Shown here: piece by piece, positions 27,371 to 37,356 of the stretch
How positions within the stretch are numbered: the stretch's first letter is position 1
How the letters are laid out: every line of letters starts with the position of its first letter
Assembly (NCBI RefSeq): GCF_041021895.1
Contig: NZ_CP157428.1
Coordinates: forward strand, 2,232,001-2,296,000
Origin: Acinetobacter sp. XH1741
GTDB lineage: Bacteria; Pseudomonadota; Gammaproteobacteria; Pseudomonadales; Moraxellaceae
Direction of reading: 5' to 3'
Length of the DNA stretch: 64,000 nucleotides
Position numbers and translations under genes: made by a program
Notes under the pieces: model-generated
The model's input: only the letters and a program-made list of their open reading frames with translations
What the model was told of the DNA's origin: nothing
Databases searched by the model: none

Positions 27371-28858
27371 ATGAGTGAAGTTCAGATTTTAGAAAGCGTA
27401 CAGCAATTTATGGCGCGTCAACATGGACATTTTATTGATGGAAAGTTAGTTGCTGCCGAGCATTTAGATAAAGTCGATATTGTAAATCCATCCACTGAAC
27501 AAGTTGTTGCTCAAATTAGTATGGGCAATCAACAAGATGTCGAAAATGCGGTGAAAAGTGCTGAATATGCTTTTCAAAATGCTTGGGCTGAAACGACGCC
27601 GTATGAACGTGGCGTTAAACTGAACAAGCTAGCAGACCTAATTGAGCAATATGGTGAAGAACTTGCACAGCTTGAGTCGTTGTCTACCGGAAAACTCATT
27701 AATATTTCTCGTCATCTTGAAGTCGCACAATCTGTTATTTTCTTAAGATATTTTGCTGGTTGGGCAACCAAAATTAATGGTCAAACCATGCAACCCTCTA
27801 TTCCTTCTATGCAAGGTGAAAAATATACGGCCTTTACTTTAAGACAACCGATTGGTGTGGTTGCAGGGATTGTGCCTTGGAATTTTTCACTCATGATTGG
27901 AGTTTGGAAAATCGGCTCAGCTTTAACAACTGGCTGTACCATTGTGCTTAAACCAAGTGAGTTTGCCAGCTTATCTTTATTACGTTTAGCTGAACTTGCC
28001 ATTGAGGCAGGTATCCCAGCCGGTGTAATTAATGTCGTTACGGGTAAGGGCGATACAGGACAATATTTAATTGAGTCGCCACACGTTAAGAAAGTCTCGT
28101 TTACAGGTTCCGTACCAACAGGTATTGCGATTGGTAAACTCGCGATGAACAGCAATTTAACCCGTGTAAGTCTGGAGCTCGGTGGTAAAAATGCCATAGC
28201 TGTTTTGGCTGATGCAAATATTGATGAGATATTACCGACTTTACTACAAGCAACTTTTGTGCATCAAGGTCAAGTTTGCGCATCGCCAGAACGGTTTTTT
28301 GTACACCACACAAAATACGATGAATTAGTCGAGAAACTTTCTAAAGCACTTTCGCAGTTCAAAATTGGATCGGCTATGGATGAGGGAAGTATGTTCGGAC
28401 CACTTTCTAATCAACCACATTTTCATAAAGTAAAACATTATTTAGATATGGCAAAAGCCAATAACCAGATTATTGCTGGTGGTGAGGCTTTAGATCAGAC
28501 TGGGTATTTTGTACAGCCGACTTTAATTTCCTTTAAAAATACGGATGATCCTTTATTTTCAGAAGAAACCTTTGGTCCAGTGGTGGGGGTAATGTCATTT
28601 GAAACTGATGAAGAGTTTATTCAGCTTATGAACCAGTCACGCTTTGGTTTAACCGCAAGTATTTGGACAAATGACTTGTCTAAAGCCTTGCGGTTAATTC
28701 CTAAAATTGAAGCAGGAACCTTGTGGGTCAATATGCATACATTCTTGGACCCATCTGTTCCTTTTGGTGGTGTGAAAGCTTCGGGAATTGGCAGAGAATT
28801 TTCAGATGCATTTATTGAAGATTACACCGAATTAAAATCAGTCATGATTCGGTATTAA
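27371..28858 (+). CDS. feaB: phenylacetaldehyde-type aldehyde dehydrogenase
   Basis: 495 residues, NAD-dependent aldehyde dehydrogenase. Seen are VVAGIVPWNFSLMIGVWKIG, FTGSVPTG, the general-base motif LELGGKNAI, the nucleophile in HQGQVCAS, and FGPVVGVMSFETDEE. The opening QFMARQHGHFIDGK and closing AGTLWVNMHTFLDPSVPFGG resemble E. coli FeaB. It oxidises phenylacetaldehyde or indole-3-acetaldehyde to the acid. With an indole substrate the product is indole-3-acetate, the iac substrate. Confidence 0.85.
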   Translation: MSEVQILESVQQFMARQHGHFIDGKLVAAEHLDKVDIVNPSTEQVVAQISMGNQQDVENAVKSAEYAFQNAWAETTPYERGVKLNKLADLIEQYGEELAQLESLSTGKLINISRHLEVAQSVIFLRYFAGWATKINGQTMQPSIPSMQGEKYTAFTLRQPIGVVAGIVPWNFSLMIGVWKIGSALTTGCTIVLKPSEFASLSLLRLAELAIEAGIPAGVINVVTGKGDTGQYLIESPHVKKVSFTGSVPTGIAIGKLAMNSNLTRVSLELGGKNAIAVLADANIDEILPTLLQATFVHQGQVCASPERFFVHHTKYDELVEKLSKALSQFKIGSAMDEGSMFGPLSNQPHFHKVKHYLDMAKANNQIIAGGEALDQTGYFVQPTLISFKNTDDPLFSEETFGPVVGVMSFETDEEFIQLMNQSRFGLTASIWTNDLSKALRLIPKIEAGTLWVNMHTFLDPSVPFGGVKASGIGREFSDAFIEDYTELKSVMIRY

Positions 28859-28878
28859 CTTTAAAATCCAGATATAAA

Positions 28879-28908
28879 AAATGGCCTTTATAGGCCATTT
28901 CTTTTGAA
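28879..28908. terminator. bidirectional terminator between feaB and catD
   Basis: 9-bp stem AAATGGCCT / AGGCCATTT (28879-28887, 28892-28900) with a TTAT loop. A T-run follows on the plus side and an A-run precedes it, so it can serve both convergent operons. Confidence 0.85.
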
Positions 28909-28916
28909 TTATTAAA

Positions 28917-29696
28917 TTAACCTAATAAAAAATCTTTTAAAATTTTATTAAAAGCTTCTGGTTGCTCTACATTTGAAATATGAGATGCATCTATTTCTGC
29001 AAGTTTTGATTGCGGAATACGTTGCTGCATAAACTCACCATCTGCAATCGTGGTTACAGGGTCTTGGGTTCCAGCAATCACTAATACAGAAATTTTGATG
29101 TCTTTTAACTGCTCACGAACATCCGCTTTAGCCAAAGCCTCACAACAATTGGCATAACCCATTGCGCTGCCAGCACTTAAGTCGTTACACAGGTTGTTGA
29201 CAATTGAAGCATGACTTTGGATAAAGGGATCTGTAAACCATCGCGAAGCTGCTGTAGCTGCGATCGGTTGTAAACCTTGCTCACGTACTAATTTTGCACG
29301 GTCAAGCCATGCTTGTTCTTGTCCGATTTTAGCGGCAGTATTTGCCACAACCACATGACTAAAACGGTCTGGGTAGTGAATCGCCAGCCATTGGCCTGTT
29401 AAACCTCCCATGGAAATTCCACAAAAAGCAGCTTTGCTAATATGCAGGTGGTCGAGTAAACGGACAACATCTTCACCTAGTTGCTCTACCGTATATGGGC
29501 CGTCAGGCGTAGAGGATGAACCGTGACCACGGGTGTCATAGCAGATCACAAAAAATTGATCTTTTAACTCATTAAACTGTTTTTGCCACATGCCATAATT
29601 GGTGCCCAAAGAATTGGAAAACACCAGAGCAGGGGAAGATGGCTCGCCAAAGGTTTGATAGTTAATTTGTGCATCGGCAGATTGAAAAGATGGCAT
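28917..29696 (-). CDS. catD: 3-oxoadipate enol-lactonase
   Basis: 259-residue alpha/beta hydrolase with the nucleophile elbow GISMGGL, the DTRGHGSS region, GTQDPVT with the acid residue, and DASHISNVEQP carrying the catalytic His. ATG at 29696 (AAGGAA upstream) gives the conserved start PSFQSADAQINY; the frame extends eleven codons further. It hydrolyses 3-oxoadipate enol-lactone to 3-oxoadipate. Last gene of the cat operon, downstream of catF. Confidence 0.9.
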   Translation of the reverse strand: MPSFQSADAQINYQTFGEPSSPALVFSNSLGTNYGMWQKQFNELKDQFFVICYDTRGHGSSSTPDGPYTVEQLGEDVVRLLDHLHISKAAFCGISMGGLTGQWLAIHYPDRFSHVVVANTAAKIGQEQAWLDRAKLVREQGLQPIAATAASRWFTDPFIQSHASIVNNLCNDLSAGSAMGYANCCEALAKADVREQLKDIKISVLVIAGTQDPVTTIADGEFMQQRIPQSKLAEIDASHISNVEQPEAFNKILKDFLLG

Positions 29697-29706
29697 TTGT
29701 TTTTCC

Positions 29707-30921
29707 TTAAAGTGCTTCAACACGTTCAATAATCAGTGCAATTCCTTGACCTACACCAATACACATCGAACATAAGGCATAACGACCACCTATTTGTTCA
29801 AGCTGGTTTAAGGCTGTGGTGACTAGGCGTGCACCTGATGCACCAAGTGGATGACCCAAAGCAATCGCACCACCATTTGGATTTACCTTGTTGCTATCGT
29901 CTGGCAACCCTAAATCACGAGTCACGGCCAAAGCCTGTGCAGCAAATGCTTCATTGAGCTCAATTACATCCATCTGATCTAAAGTCAGATTGGCTTGTTT
30001 AAATAATTTTTTAATGGCTGGTGCCGGAGCAAAGCCCATAATGCGCGGTTCTACACCCACAGCTGTTGAAGCAATGATCTTGGCACGTGGTTTTAAGTTG
30101 TAGCTTTGCACGGCTTCATCAGAAGCAATAAGCAATGCTGCTGCACCATCGTTAATACCTGAAGCATTACCCGCAGTGACTGTTCCCTCTGCTTTTACAA
30201 CTGGTTTCAGTTTGCTTAAACCTTCGAGGGTCGTTGATGCACGTGGATGCTCATCAGTATCAATTACAACAGCGTCACCCTTACGCTGAGGGATTTCAAC
30301 TGCCACAATTTCTTTAGAAAAAAAGCCTTTGGCTTGCGCGCTTGCGGTGCGTTGTTGGCTCACCAAGGCAAACTGGTCCTGATCTGCACGATTAACGTTA
30401 AACTGTTCAGCCACGTTTTCGGCAGTCTGGGGCATGGTGTCTACACCATACAATTCTTTAAGTTTAGGGTTAATGAAACGCCATCCCATGGTGGTGTCTT
30501 CAATCTTCTGGCTACGACCAAAAGCGGTGTCTGACTTACCCATTACATAAGGTGCACGGCTCATACTTTCCACACCGCCTGCAATTACCAAATTGGCTTC
30601 ACCGGCTTTAATAGCACGGGCAGCAATGGCAATGGCATCGAGTGAAGAACCACACAAACGGTTAATGGTGGTTGCCGGCACCTGATACGGTAAACCTGCA
30701 AGCAGTGCCGACATACGACCGACATTGCGGTTGTCTTCACCGGCTTGGTTGGCACAGCCATAGATCACATCATCGACCTGTTCCCAATCTACACTCGGAT
30801 TACGCTGCATAAGTGCTTTAATCGGCACAGCACCAAGGTCATCGGCACGGACAGGAGCAAGGCCACCGGCATAACGGCCGAATGGGGTACGGATGGCATC
30901 GATGATATAAGCGTTTTTCAT
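29707..30921 (-). CDS. catF: 3-oxoadipyl-CoA thiolase
   Basis: 404 residues. Thiolase landmarks are the acyl-accepting Cys in [11 protein letters not shown] (~residue 90), [26 protein letters not shown] with the catalytic His, and the second Cys in [10 protein letters not shown] near the C-terminus. It cleaves 3-oxoadipyl-CoA to succinyl-CoA and acetyl-CoA. It is separated from catJ by ~500 bp holding a repeat element, so it may need its own promoter. Confidence 0.92.
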   Translation of the reverse strand: MKNAYIIDAIRTPFGRYAGGLAPVRADDLGAVPIKALMQRNPSVDWEQVDDVIYGCANQAGEDNRNVGRMSALLAGLPYQVPATTINRLCGSSLDAIAIAARAIKAGEANLVIAGGVESMSRAPYVMGKSDTAFGRSQKIEDTTMGWRFINPKLKELYGVDTMPQTAENVAEQFNVNRADQDQFALVSQQRTASAQAKGFFSKEIVAVEIPQRKGDAVVIDTDEHPRASTTLEGLSKLKPVVKAEGTVTAGNASGINDGAAALLIASDEAVQSYNLKPRAKIIASTAVGVEPRIMGFAPAPAIKKLFKQANLTLDQMDVIELNEAFAAQALAVTRDLGLPDDSNKVNPNGGAIALGHPLGASGARLVTTALNQLEQIGGRYALCSMCIGVGQGIALIIERVEAL

Positions 30922-31069
30922 TCTTACATTTCCATTTTGAGATCTGTTGCTGTCATTGCTACATCGTTAGACTTTTCAGCATTTGCTAGTGCTGATCATG
31001 GTTACTAAATTCAAAGTAGTCATGACGGAGTCTTATCGTGTTGAGTCAAATGCCAGTAGCTAATTCTTG

Positions 31070-31331
31070 TCACTTTTTTAAAAAAGTAACCAAAAACCTT
31101 TGTTGAACAGAGGAGGCTTCCATGCCTCCCTGTCCAACGGGCGACATCCATGTCGCCTGTCACGATAGTAAATTACGGTAAAATCTAAATTAATAAGCAA
31201 GAACCGTATTCAAAGAGTTCCATTCAGTGTTTCGCGTTGGCGACATGGATGTCGCCTCATTGCTCAGCACAACAGGGAAGTTGTGTCTGAGTAACAAAGG
31301 TTTTTGTTACTTTTGACCTTTCAAAAGTAAG
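31070..31331. mobile_element. MITE-like palindromic element inside the cat operon
   Basis: A ~260-bp element with nested inverted repeats. The outer ends are AAAAGTAACcAAAAACCTTTGTT (31082-31104) and its near-exact complement at 31293-31314, and each end also forms its own hairpin (31070-31090; 31306-31331). Inside, GGCGACAT-CC-ATGTCGCC (31140-31157) recurs in inverted orientation as GGCGACAT-GG-ATGTCGCC (31239-31256), and GAGGC/GCCTC forms a hairpin at 31113-31128. There is no transposase and no convincing coding frame. It splits catF-catD from catJ. Confidence 0.7.
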
Positions 31332-31423
31332 GTATTGCCTATACAAAGGGCTTTCGAAGATCACTATCATTTACAGGCAATGATGGTAGTAGCACTGGCT
31401 ATTAGGGCTTTGCTATTCAAACC

Positions 31424-32077
31424 TTACCCTTGAGTCGCATCAATCAAAGTTGCACCCGTTAAAGCCTGTAACTCATCAAAACTAAGACCTTCAACTTTCT
31501 CAATCACCTTTAAACCATCTTTAGTCACGTCAATCACACAAAGGTCGGTGTAAATACGATCAACACAGTGTTTACCTGTAACCGGATAAGTGAGCTCAGC
31601 CACAATCTTCGGTTCACCTTGTTTGGTCACATGATCGGTAGTGATAAATACTTTTTTAGCACCTACAGCTAAATCCATTGCACCACCAACAGCAGGAATC
31701 GCATCCGGTGCACCTGTGTGCCAGTTCGCCAAGTCACCATTTGAAGCAACCTGAAATGCGCCAAGCACGGCAATGTCGAGGTGACCACCACGCATCATCG
31801 CAAATGAATCACCATGGTGGAAAAAGCTGCCGCCTTTGAGCATGGTCACAAACTCTTTACCTGCATTAATCAGTTCAGGGTCTTCTTCACCTGCCGCTGG
31901 CGGTGGGCCGAAAGCCAACAGGCCATTTTCAGAATGAAGAAAAATATCTTTGTCATTCGGTAAATAGCTTGCAATCTTGGTCGGTAAACCGATGCCCAAA
32001 TTCACATAGGCACCATCTGGAATATCTTGTGCCACACGTTTTGCAATCTGGTCACGGCTGAGTTTCTGGTAGCTCAT
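31424..32077 (-). CDS. catJ: 3-oxoadipate CoA-transferase subunit B
   Basis: 217 residues. It contains the CoA-transferase family motifs NLGIGLPTKIASYLP and SENGLLAFG, whose Glu forms the CoA thioester. With CatI it moves CoA from succinyl-CoA to 3-oxoadipate. Ribosome site AAGGAG; 18 bp after catI. Confidence 0.92.
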   Translation of the reverse strand: MSYQKLSRDQIAKRVAQDIPDGAYVNLGIGLPTKIASYLPNDKDIFLHSENGLLAFGPPPAAGEEDPELINAGKEFVTMLKGGSFFHHGDSFAMMRGGHLDIAVLGAFQVASNGDLANWHTGAPDAIPAVGGAMDLAVGAKKVFITTDHVTKQGEPKIVAELTYPVTGKHCVDRIYTDLCVIDVTKDGLKVIEKVEGLSFDELQALTGATLIDATQG

Positions 32078-32095
32078 GTTATTTCTCCTTATTGC

Positions 32096-32767
32096 TTACT
32101 GTGCAGGCGCTACTTGTACAACGTGCTGTACAAAGATACCTGGGGTGATGATGTGCTCTGGGTCTAATCCACCTAGCTCCACAACTTCTGAAACCTGAGC
32201 AATCGTGACATCAGCAGCCATCGCCATAATCGGACCAAAGTTACGTGCAGATTTACGGTAAACCAGATTGCCCCAGCGGTCGCCCTTGTAGGCTTTAATC
32301 AAGGCAAAGTCAGCCTTGATTGGATATTCAAGTACGTAGTCTTTACCATCAATCTCGCGGGTTTCCTTACCTTCAGCTAGAAGTGTTCCAAAGCCTGTTG
32401 GGGTAAATACAGCACCTAATCCCATACCAGCAGCTTGGATACGGCAAGCCAGATTGCCTTGTGGCACGACTTCAAGCTCAACCTTTCCGGCACGGTACAA
32501 TTCATCAAACACGTAAGAGTCGGACTGACGTGGGAAAGAACAAATCACTTTTTTAACCGAACCGGCTTTAAGCAGTTTCGCCAGACCGTAATCGCCATTA
32601 CCGGCATTGTTGCTGACAATAGTTAAATCTTTAACACCGAGTTCAATTAGTCCATCAATGAGTTCAGCGGGTTGTCCTGCGGTACCAAAACCACCAATCA
32701 GAATGGTTGCACCATCTTTAATCTGCGATAGAACCTCGCTTAGTGAGGACTTACTTTTGTCAATCAT
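32096..32767 (-). CDS. catI: 3-oxoadipate CoA-transferase subunit A
   Basis: 223 residues with GGFGTAGQPAELIDGL, the glycine-rich signature of the alpha subunit, and IVSNNAGNGDYGLAKLL. It pairs with CatJ, which follows immediately. The gap from catA holds two hairpins, so relative expression may be tuned. Confidence 0.92.
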   Translation of the reverse strand: MIDKSKSSLSEVLSQIKDGATILIGGFGTAGQPAELIDGLIELGVKDLTIVSNNAGNGDYGLAKLLKAGSVKKVICSFPRQSDSYVFDELYRAGKVELEVVPQGNLACRIQAAGMGLGAVFTPTGFGTLLAEGKETREIDGKDYVLEYPIKADFALIKAYKGDRWGNLVYRKSARNFGPIMAMAADVTIAQVSEVVELGGLDPEHIITPGIFVQHVVQVAPAQ

Positions 32768-32800
32768 GTGAGAAACCTTAGAGCATGAGGTAACGTGATG

Positions 32801-32890
32801 TATTACTACCGCTAAAAATTTATTTAAATTCTTAAGGGTAGTAATAAATAGAATAAATTTTGTGAGTCAAAAGCGAACTTTTAACTCACA
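32801..32890 (-). promoter_or_regulatory. two hairpins between catA and catI
   Basis: First, reading with the genes: TGTGAGT…AAAAG / CTTTT…ACTCACA (32861-32890), a ~12-bp stem with one mismatch just after the catA stop. Second, TATTACTACC (32801-32810) / GGTAGTAATA (32837-32846), a perfect 10-bp inverted repeat with a 26-nt loop. Neither has a strong T-run. They may act as a partial terminator or an mRNA-processing site. Confidence 0.5.
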
Positions 32891-32901
32891 TACACTTTCA
32901 A

Positions 32902-33822
32902 TTAAGCGCTAGCGCGACGGCGTTCAACTTCAGTTGACGGTGCAGCAGCAGCATCTTTAACAAGTTCGATGTTAAATGTGATGTGTTTGAAAGCGTGATC
33001 TAAACCACGGCGTTGAATTTCAGCTGGGTCAGTCACATCAACTGCTGTTGCAACTAAACCATCACGAGTAGCGAAGGCAAAGTCATCCCATAGGTACTCA
33101 TCACCCTCAATGTTGAATTGAGTAGTCAGCTTGCGATAACCCGGTGCTGATACAAAGTAGTGAACGTGAGATGGACGGTTACCATGACGGCCTAATTTGT
33201 TAAGAAGAGCCTGAGTTGTGCCTTCTGGTGGGCAACCATAGCCTACTGGCATAGTCGTTAATGCAACATATTTACCATCTGCATCAGTCAAAATACTACG
33301 GCGTAAGTTAAAGTCAGATTGAGACTTATCAAAGAAAGAGTAGTTCCCCAAACTGTTAGCATGCCATACTTCAACTTTAGCGTTTTCAATGATATTGCCA
33401 TCAGTATCAGTTACTTTACCTTCAATAATTAAGGTATCGATTTTGCCAGATTCAGTGCCATCATCCATACGGGCAAAACCAACAGATTCAGGCGCACCAG
33501 CGACATAAAGTGGACCTTCAATGGTACGAGGTGTGCCACCAGTAACACCAGCTTTGGCATCAGCTTCATCTGCACGTAAATCAAGATAGTGCTCTAAACC
33601 TAAACCAGCAGCCAAAAGTCCAAGTTCGTTTGCTTGACCTGCATCTGTGAAATATTCGAGACCCTTCCATACTTCTGACGGTTGGATATCTAAATCTTCG
33701 ATCGCTTGAAATAAATCCCCGAGAAGGCGCACCACAATTTGTTGAACACGTGCATCGACTTGACCTTTTGCAGTGTCGACATTCATTTGTTTTACAAGCG
33801 CATCAATTTGTTGACGGTTCAT
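32902..33822 (-). CDS. catA: catechol 1,2-dioxygenase
   Basis: 306 residues of the intradiol dioxygenase family: N-terminal helical dimer domain, then the catalytic domain. Iron-ligand regions are visible at GPLYVAGAPE, YVALTTMPVGYGCPPEG (Tyr) and HGNRPSHVHYFVSAPGY (His ligands). It opens the catechol ring to cis,cis-muconate. Its place between catC and catI differs from A. baylyi, where catA lies apart from catBCIJFD. Confidence 0.93.
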   Translation of the reverse strand: MNRQQIDALVKQMNVDTAKGQVDARVQQIVVRLLGDLFQAIEDLDIQPSEVWKGLEYFTDAGQANELGLLAAGLGLEHYLDLRADEADAKAGVTGGTPRTIEGPLYVAGAPESVGFARMDDGTESGKIDTLIIEGKVTDTDGNIIENAKVEVWHANSLGNYSFFDKSQSDFNLRRSILTDADGKYVALTTMPVGYGCPPEGTTQALLNKLGRHGNRPSHVHYFVSAPGYRKLTTQFNIEGDEYLWDDFAFATRDGLVATAVDVTDPAEIQRRGLDHAFKHITFNIELVKDAAAAPSTEVERRRASA

Positions 33823-33982
33823 ACTAAAACTCCTTAAGTATGCAATACGGTTTTGGGTGGCAGCGCTGCGGGCATTTTGTTTTGCTAGCGAATAGTTGCT
33901 ACCACGTTCCTTGTTACCTTCTGAATAAATATGCTTAGTTTTAAATGGACTTCAGAAATCACATTTAAAAAATTATTTTGGT

Positions 33983-34273
33983 TTACGAATCATCATCACG
34001 AACAGAAGAAGGGTGGCGATTGAGTGCCATCACTTCGATGTTCATGTAAGGATAAAGTGGTAAACCCTGTAAAATGTTGTGCAATTCTTCATTGCTCTCG
34101 ACATCAAAAATACTGATGTTTGAGTACTGGCCTGTAATACGCCAGATGTGGCGCCATTTACCTTGACGCTGTAAGTCTTGCGAATAGGCTTTTTCAACAG
34201 CCTTAATTTCATTTGCTTTGTCTGCTGGCATATCAAGTGGAATATGCACATCCATACGTACATGAAATAACAT
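33983..34273 (-). CDS. catC: muconolactone delta-isomerase
   Basis: 96 residues, the usual length for CatC. It starts MLFHVRMDVHIPLD and includes GKWRHIWRITGQYSNISIFDVESNEELH, both conserved. It isomerises muconolactone to 3-oxoadipate enol-lactone. It follows catB by 23 bp. Confidence 0.93.
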   Translation of the reverse strand: MLFHVRMDVHIPLDMPADKANEIKAVEKAYSQDLQRQGKWRHIWRITGQYSNISIFDVESNEELHNILQGLPLYPYMNIEVMALNRHPSSVRDDDS

Positions 34274-34296
34274 GGGAAACTCCTTATCCTGTTGCC

Positions 34297-35403
34297 TTAA
34301 CGACGTAACTTTTCAACTTTATCTTCATCAATTTCAATGCCTAAGCCCGGAGCCGTTGGCAAGTGCAATTCAAAGTTTTCATAACGCAGCGGTTCTTTTA
34401 AAATTTCTTCGGTAAGTAATAACGGACCAAATAATTCTGTGCCAAACGCTAATGTTTCAAAGGTCGCAAACGCATGAGCAGAAGCGATACTACCTACAGG
34501 GCCTTCAAGCATGGTGCCACCATAAAGATCGATACCCGCTAAACCTGCAATCTTGGCAACTTCACATGCTTCGATCAGACCACCTGATTGTTCAATTTTC
34601 ACCGCAAATACATCTGCACCATGATTTTTTGCAATACGGTATGCGCTGTCAGGGCCTGTTAAAGCTTCATCTGCCATAATTGCAACATCAAAACGGCGTG
34701 TTAAACGAGCAAGTGCTTCGGTATTTTGAATAGCACAAGGCTGTTCAATTAAATCAATTCCACCATCTTGGAGTTGCTGAATACCTTGAATACATTCAAG
34801 CTCTGACCATGCACGATTTACATCAACACGTACACTAATATCTGCACCGAGTGCTTTTTTAATTGCAATCACATGGTCAACATCGTGTTGCAATGGGCGT
34901 GAGCCGATTTTGAGTTTGAACGTGTTATGACGTTTTAACTCAATCATTTTTCGAGCTTCAGCAATATCTTTTTCTGTGTCGCCAGACGCGAGTGTCCAAA
35001 GTACAGGTAAACTATTACGCAGACGTCCACCTAAAACTTCGCTTAATGGCACGCCGAGTCGTTTTGCCTGAATATCAAGTAGGGCAGTCTGAATGGCACA
35101 TTTCGCAAAACGGTTACCATTAATATTCTTACGGATCAATTTGAGTGTTTGTGCAACGTTTAAATCTTTAACTGATGTGAGTAATGGTGCAAAGTAAGTA
35201 TCAATATTAGTTTTGACACTTTCAGGACTTTCTTCACCATAGTTCAGTCCACCAATGGTGGTGGCTTCACCCCAACCGACAATACCATCCATGGTCGTAA
35301 TTTTAACGAGCACCAAAGTCTGAGTACGCATGGTCGTTACAGACAACTGGTGAGGACGGATAGTTGGAATATCCACAAGTATGGTTTCTATGGTTCTATA
35401 CAT
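34297..35403 (-). CDS. catB: muconate cycloisomerase
   Basis: 368 residues of the enolase superfamily. The catalytic lysine motif TFKLKIGSRP, the metal ligand in VRVDVNRAW and the MADEALTG and KIEQSGGL blocks are present. It cyclises cis,cis-muconate to muconolactone. First gene of the minus-strand cat operon, divergent from catM. Confidence 0.93.
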   Translation of the reverse strand: MYRTIETILVDIPTIRPHQLSVTTMRTQTLVLVKITTMDGIVGWGEATTIGGLNYGEESPESVKTNIDTYFAPLLTSVKDLNVAQTLKLIRKNINGNRFAKCAIQTALLDIQAKRLGVPLSEVLGGRLRNSLPVLWTLASGDTEKDIAEARKMIELKRHNTFKLKIGSRPLQHDVDHVIAIKKALGADISVRVDVNRAWSELECIQGIQQLQDGGIDLIEQPCAIQNTEALARLTRRFDVAIMADEALTGPDSAYRIAKNHGADVFAVKIEQSGGLIEACEVAKIAGLAGIDLYGGTMLEGPVGSIASAHAFATFETLAFGTELFGPLLLTEEILKEPLRYENFELHLPTAPGLGIEIDEDKVEKLRR

Positions 35404-35484
35404 GAAGTTTCAACTATTTCAAACTTGTTTACATACCATAGAAGAATGTAATAGCCTAAAATAGATATAGAACGGTATTTTAAG

Positions 35485-36418
<934 letters not shown>

Positions 36419-36499
36419 CTTTTTAATACGACTTAAATTGACATATCATGTTATTTTTAAACTTTAAACCTATAGGTAATATTTAAAAGGAATTATTGG

Positions 36500-37294
36500 A
36501 TGAGAAAAATTTTAGGTTTAGCTTCACTTATTATTTCTACTAGCGTTGTACATGCAGAACAATTAAAAGAACAAGAAAAAACCTCTCCTTATAGCGCGAA
36601 TGTTACTTTTGCTAGTCAATATATTTCACGTGGTTTCCAACAAACTTGGGGCAAACCTGCCTTGCAAGGTGGCCTAGATTATATTAATCCGAATGGCTTT
36701 TTTGTTGGGACTTGGGCATCGAGTGTGAGTTCTAACTATCTTCGGGATGCTTCTGTTGAGTGGGATGTTTATACAGGCTATTTAAAAACAATCGATAAAT
36801 TTTCATTAGGAATGTCGGTTTTTTACTATTACTATCCAGGCGCAAAAAGTATGCCTGAAACGGGCAGTACATCTTATAACTATGGTGAAATCGTACCTCA
36901 AATTGGTTATGGTCCTTTAAGTCTTAAATATTTTATTACCTATACGCCAGATTATGCCGGTTATAACTCTAAAACCATGGGTGGACCCGCTGGTAAGCGT
37001 TCTAGAGGTTCAAGTTATTTAGATCTTAACTTCACCCAACCTATTAATGACACTTGGACTTTTGGGGCTCATTATGGCTATGAGCGAATCAAAAATTTTT
37101 CAGAGTCTAATTTTCAGGATGTTAAAGCCGAACTCATTAAAGATTTAGGCGATGGTTGGAGTACAGGACTGGCTTATACAAAAGCATGGGATAAAAATAG
37201 CTACTATAAAAAGTATAGTAATGGTGAGGCAGGTGCACCTGTTTCAAATCCGATTGATTCGACTTTTACAGTGTCTGTAAAAAAGGTCTTTTAA
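36500..37294 (+). CDS. TorF family putative porin
   Basis: 264 residues, signal peptide ending STSVVHAEQ. The mature part is a small beta barrel with NVTFASQYISRGFQQTWGKP near its N-terminus, the mark of the TorF/TIGR02001 family, and ends in aromatic VSVKKVF. It follows catM by 80 bp with its own terminator. Possible uptake of catechol-pathway substrates is inferred only from position. Confidence 0.8.
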   Translation: MRKILGLASLIISTSVVHAEQLKEQEKTSPYSANVTFASQYISRGFQQTWGKPALQGGLDYINPNGFFVGTWASSVSSNYLRDASVEWDVYTGYLKTIDKFSLGMSVFYYYYPGAKSMPETGSTSYNYGEIVPQIGYGPLSLKYFITYTPDYAGYNSKTMGGPAGKRSRGSSYLDLNFTQPINDTWTFGAHYGYERIKNFSESNFQDVKAELIKDLGDGWSTGLAYTKAWDKNSYYKKYSNGEAGAPVSNPIDSTFTVSVKKVF

Positions 37295-37310
37295 TTTAAA
37301 TTGATTAAGC

Positions 37311-37345
37311 AAAAATAAGACCAGTTAATACTAGTCTTATTTTTT
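37311..37345. terminator. bidirectional terminator after TorF gene
   Basis: AAAAATAAGAC / GTCTTATTTTT arms (37311-37321, 37334-37344), continued inward by AGT/ACT. A-run and T-run flanks allow use from both sides, between convergent genes. Confidence 0.85.
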
Positions 37346-37356
37346 ATTTTCAGTTG

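Noticed and set aside
30247..30534. 95-codon plus-strand frame inside catF
   Set aside because: It is antisense to a well-conserved thiolase with no supporting signals.
35450..35459. Fifth copy of the ATAGCCTAAG repeat near catM
   Set aside because: Only AATAGCCTAA matches, and it lies within the CatM control region, so chance is likely.
36434..36470. A TTGACA with nearby ACTTTAAA upstream of the TorF gene as a seventh MerR-type site
   Set aside because: The 19-bp spacer rule fails and the dyad is absent; only fragments of the motif match.
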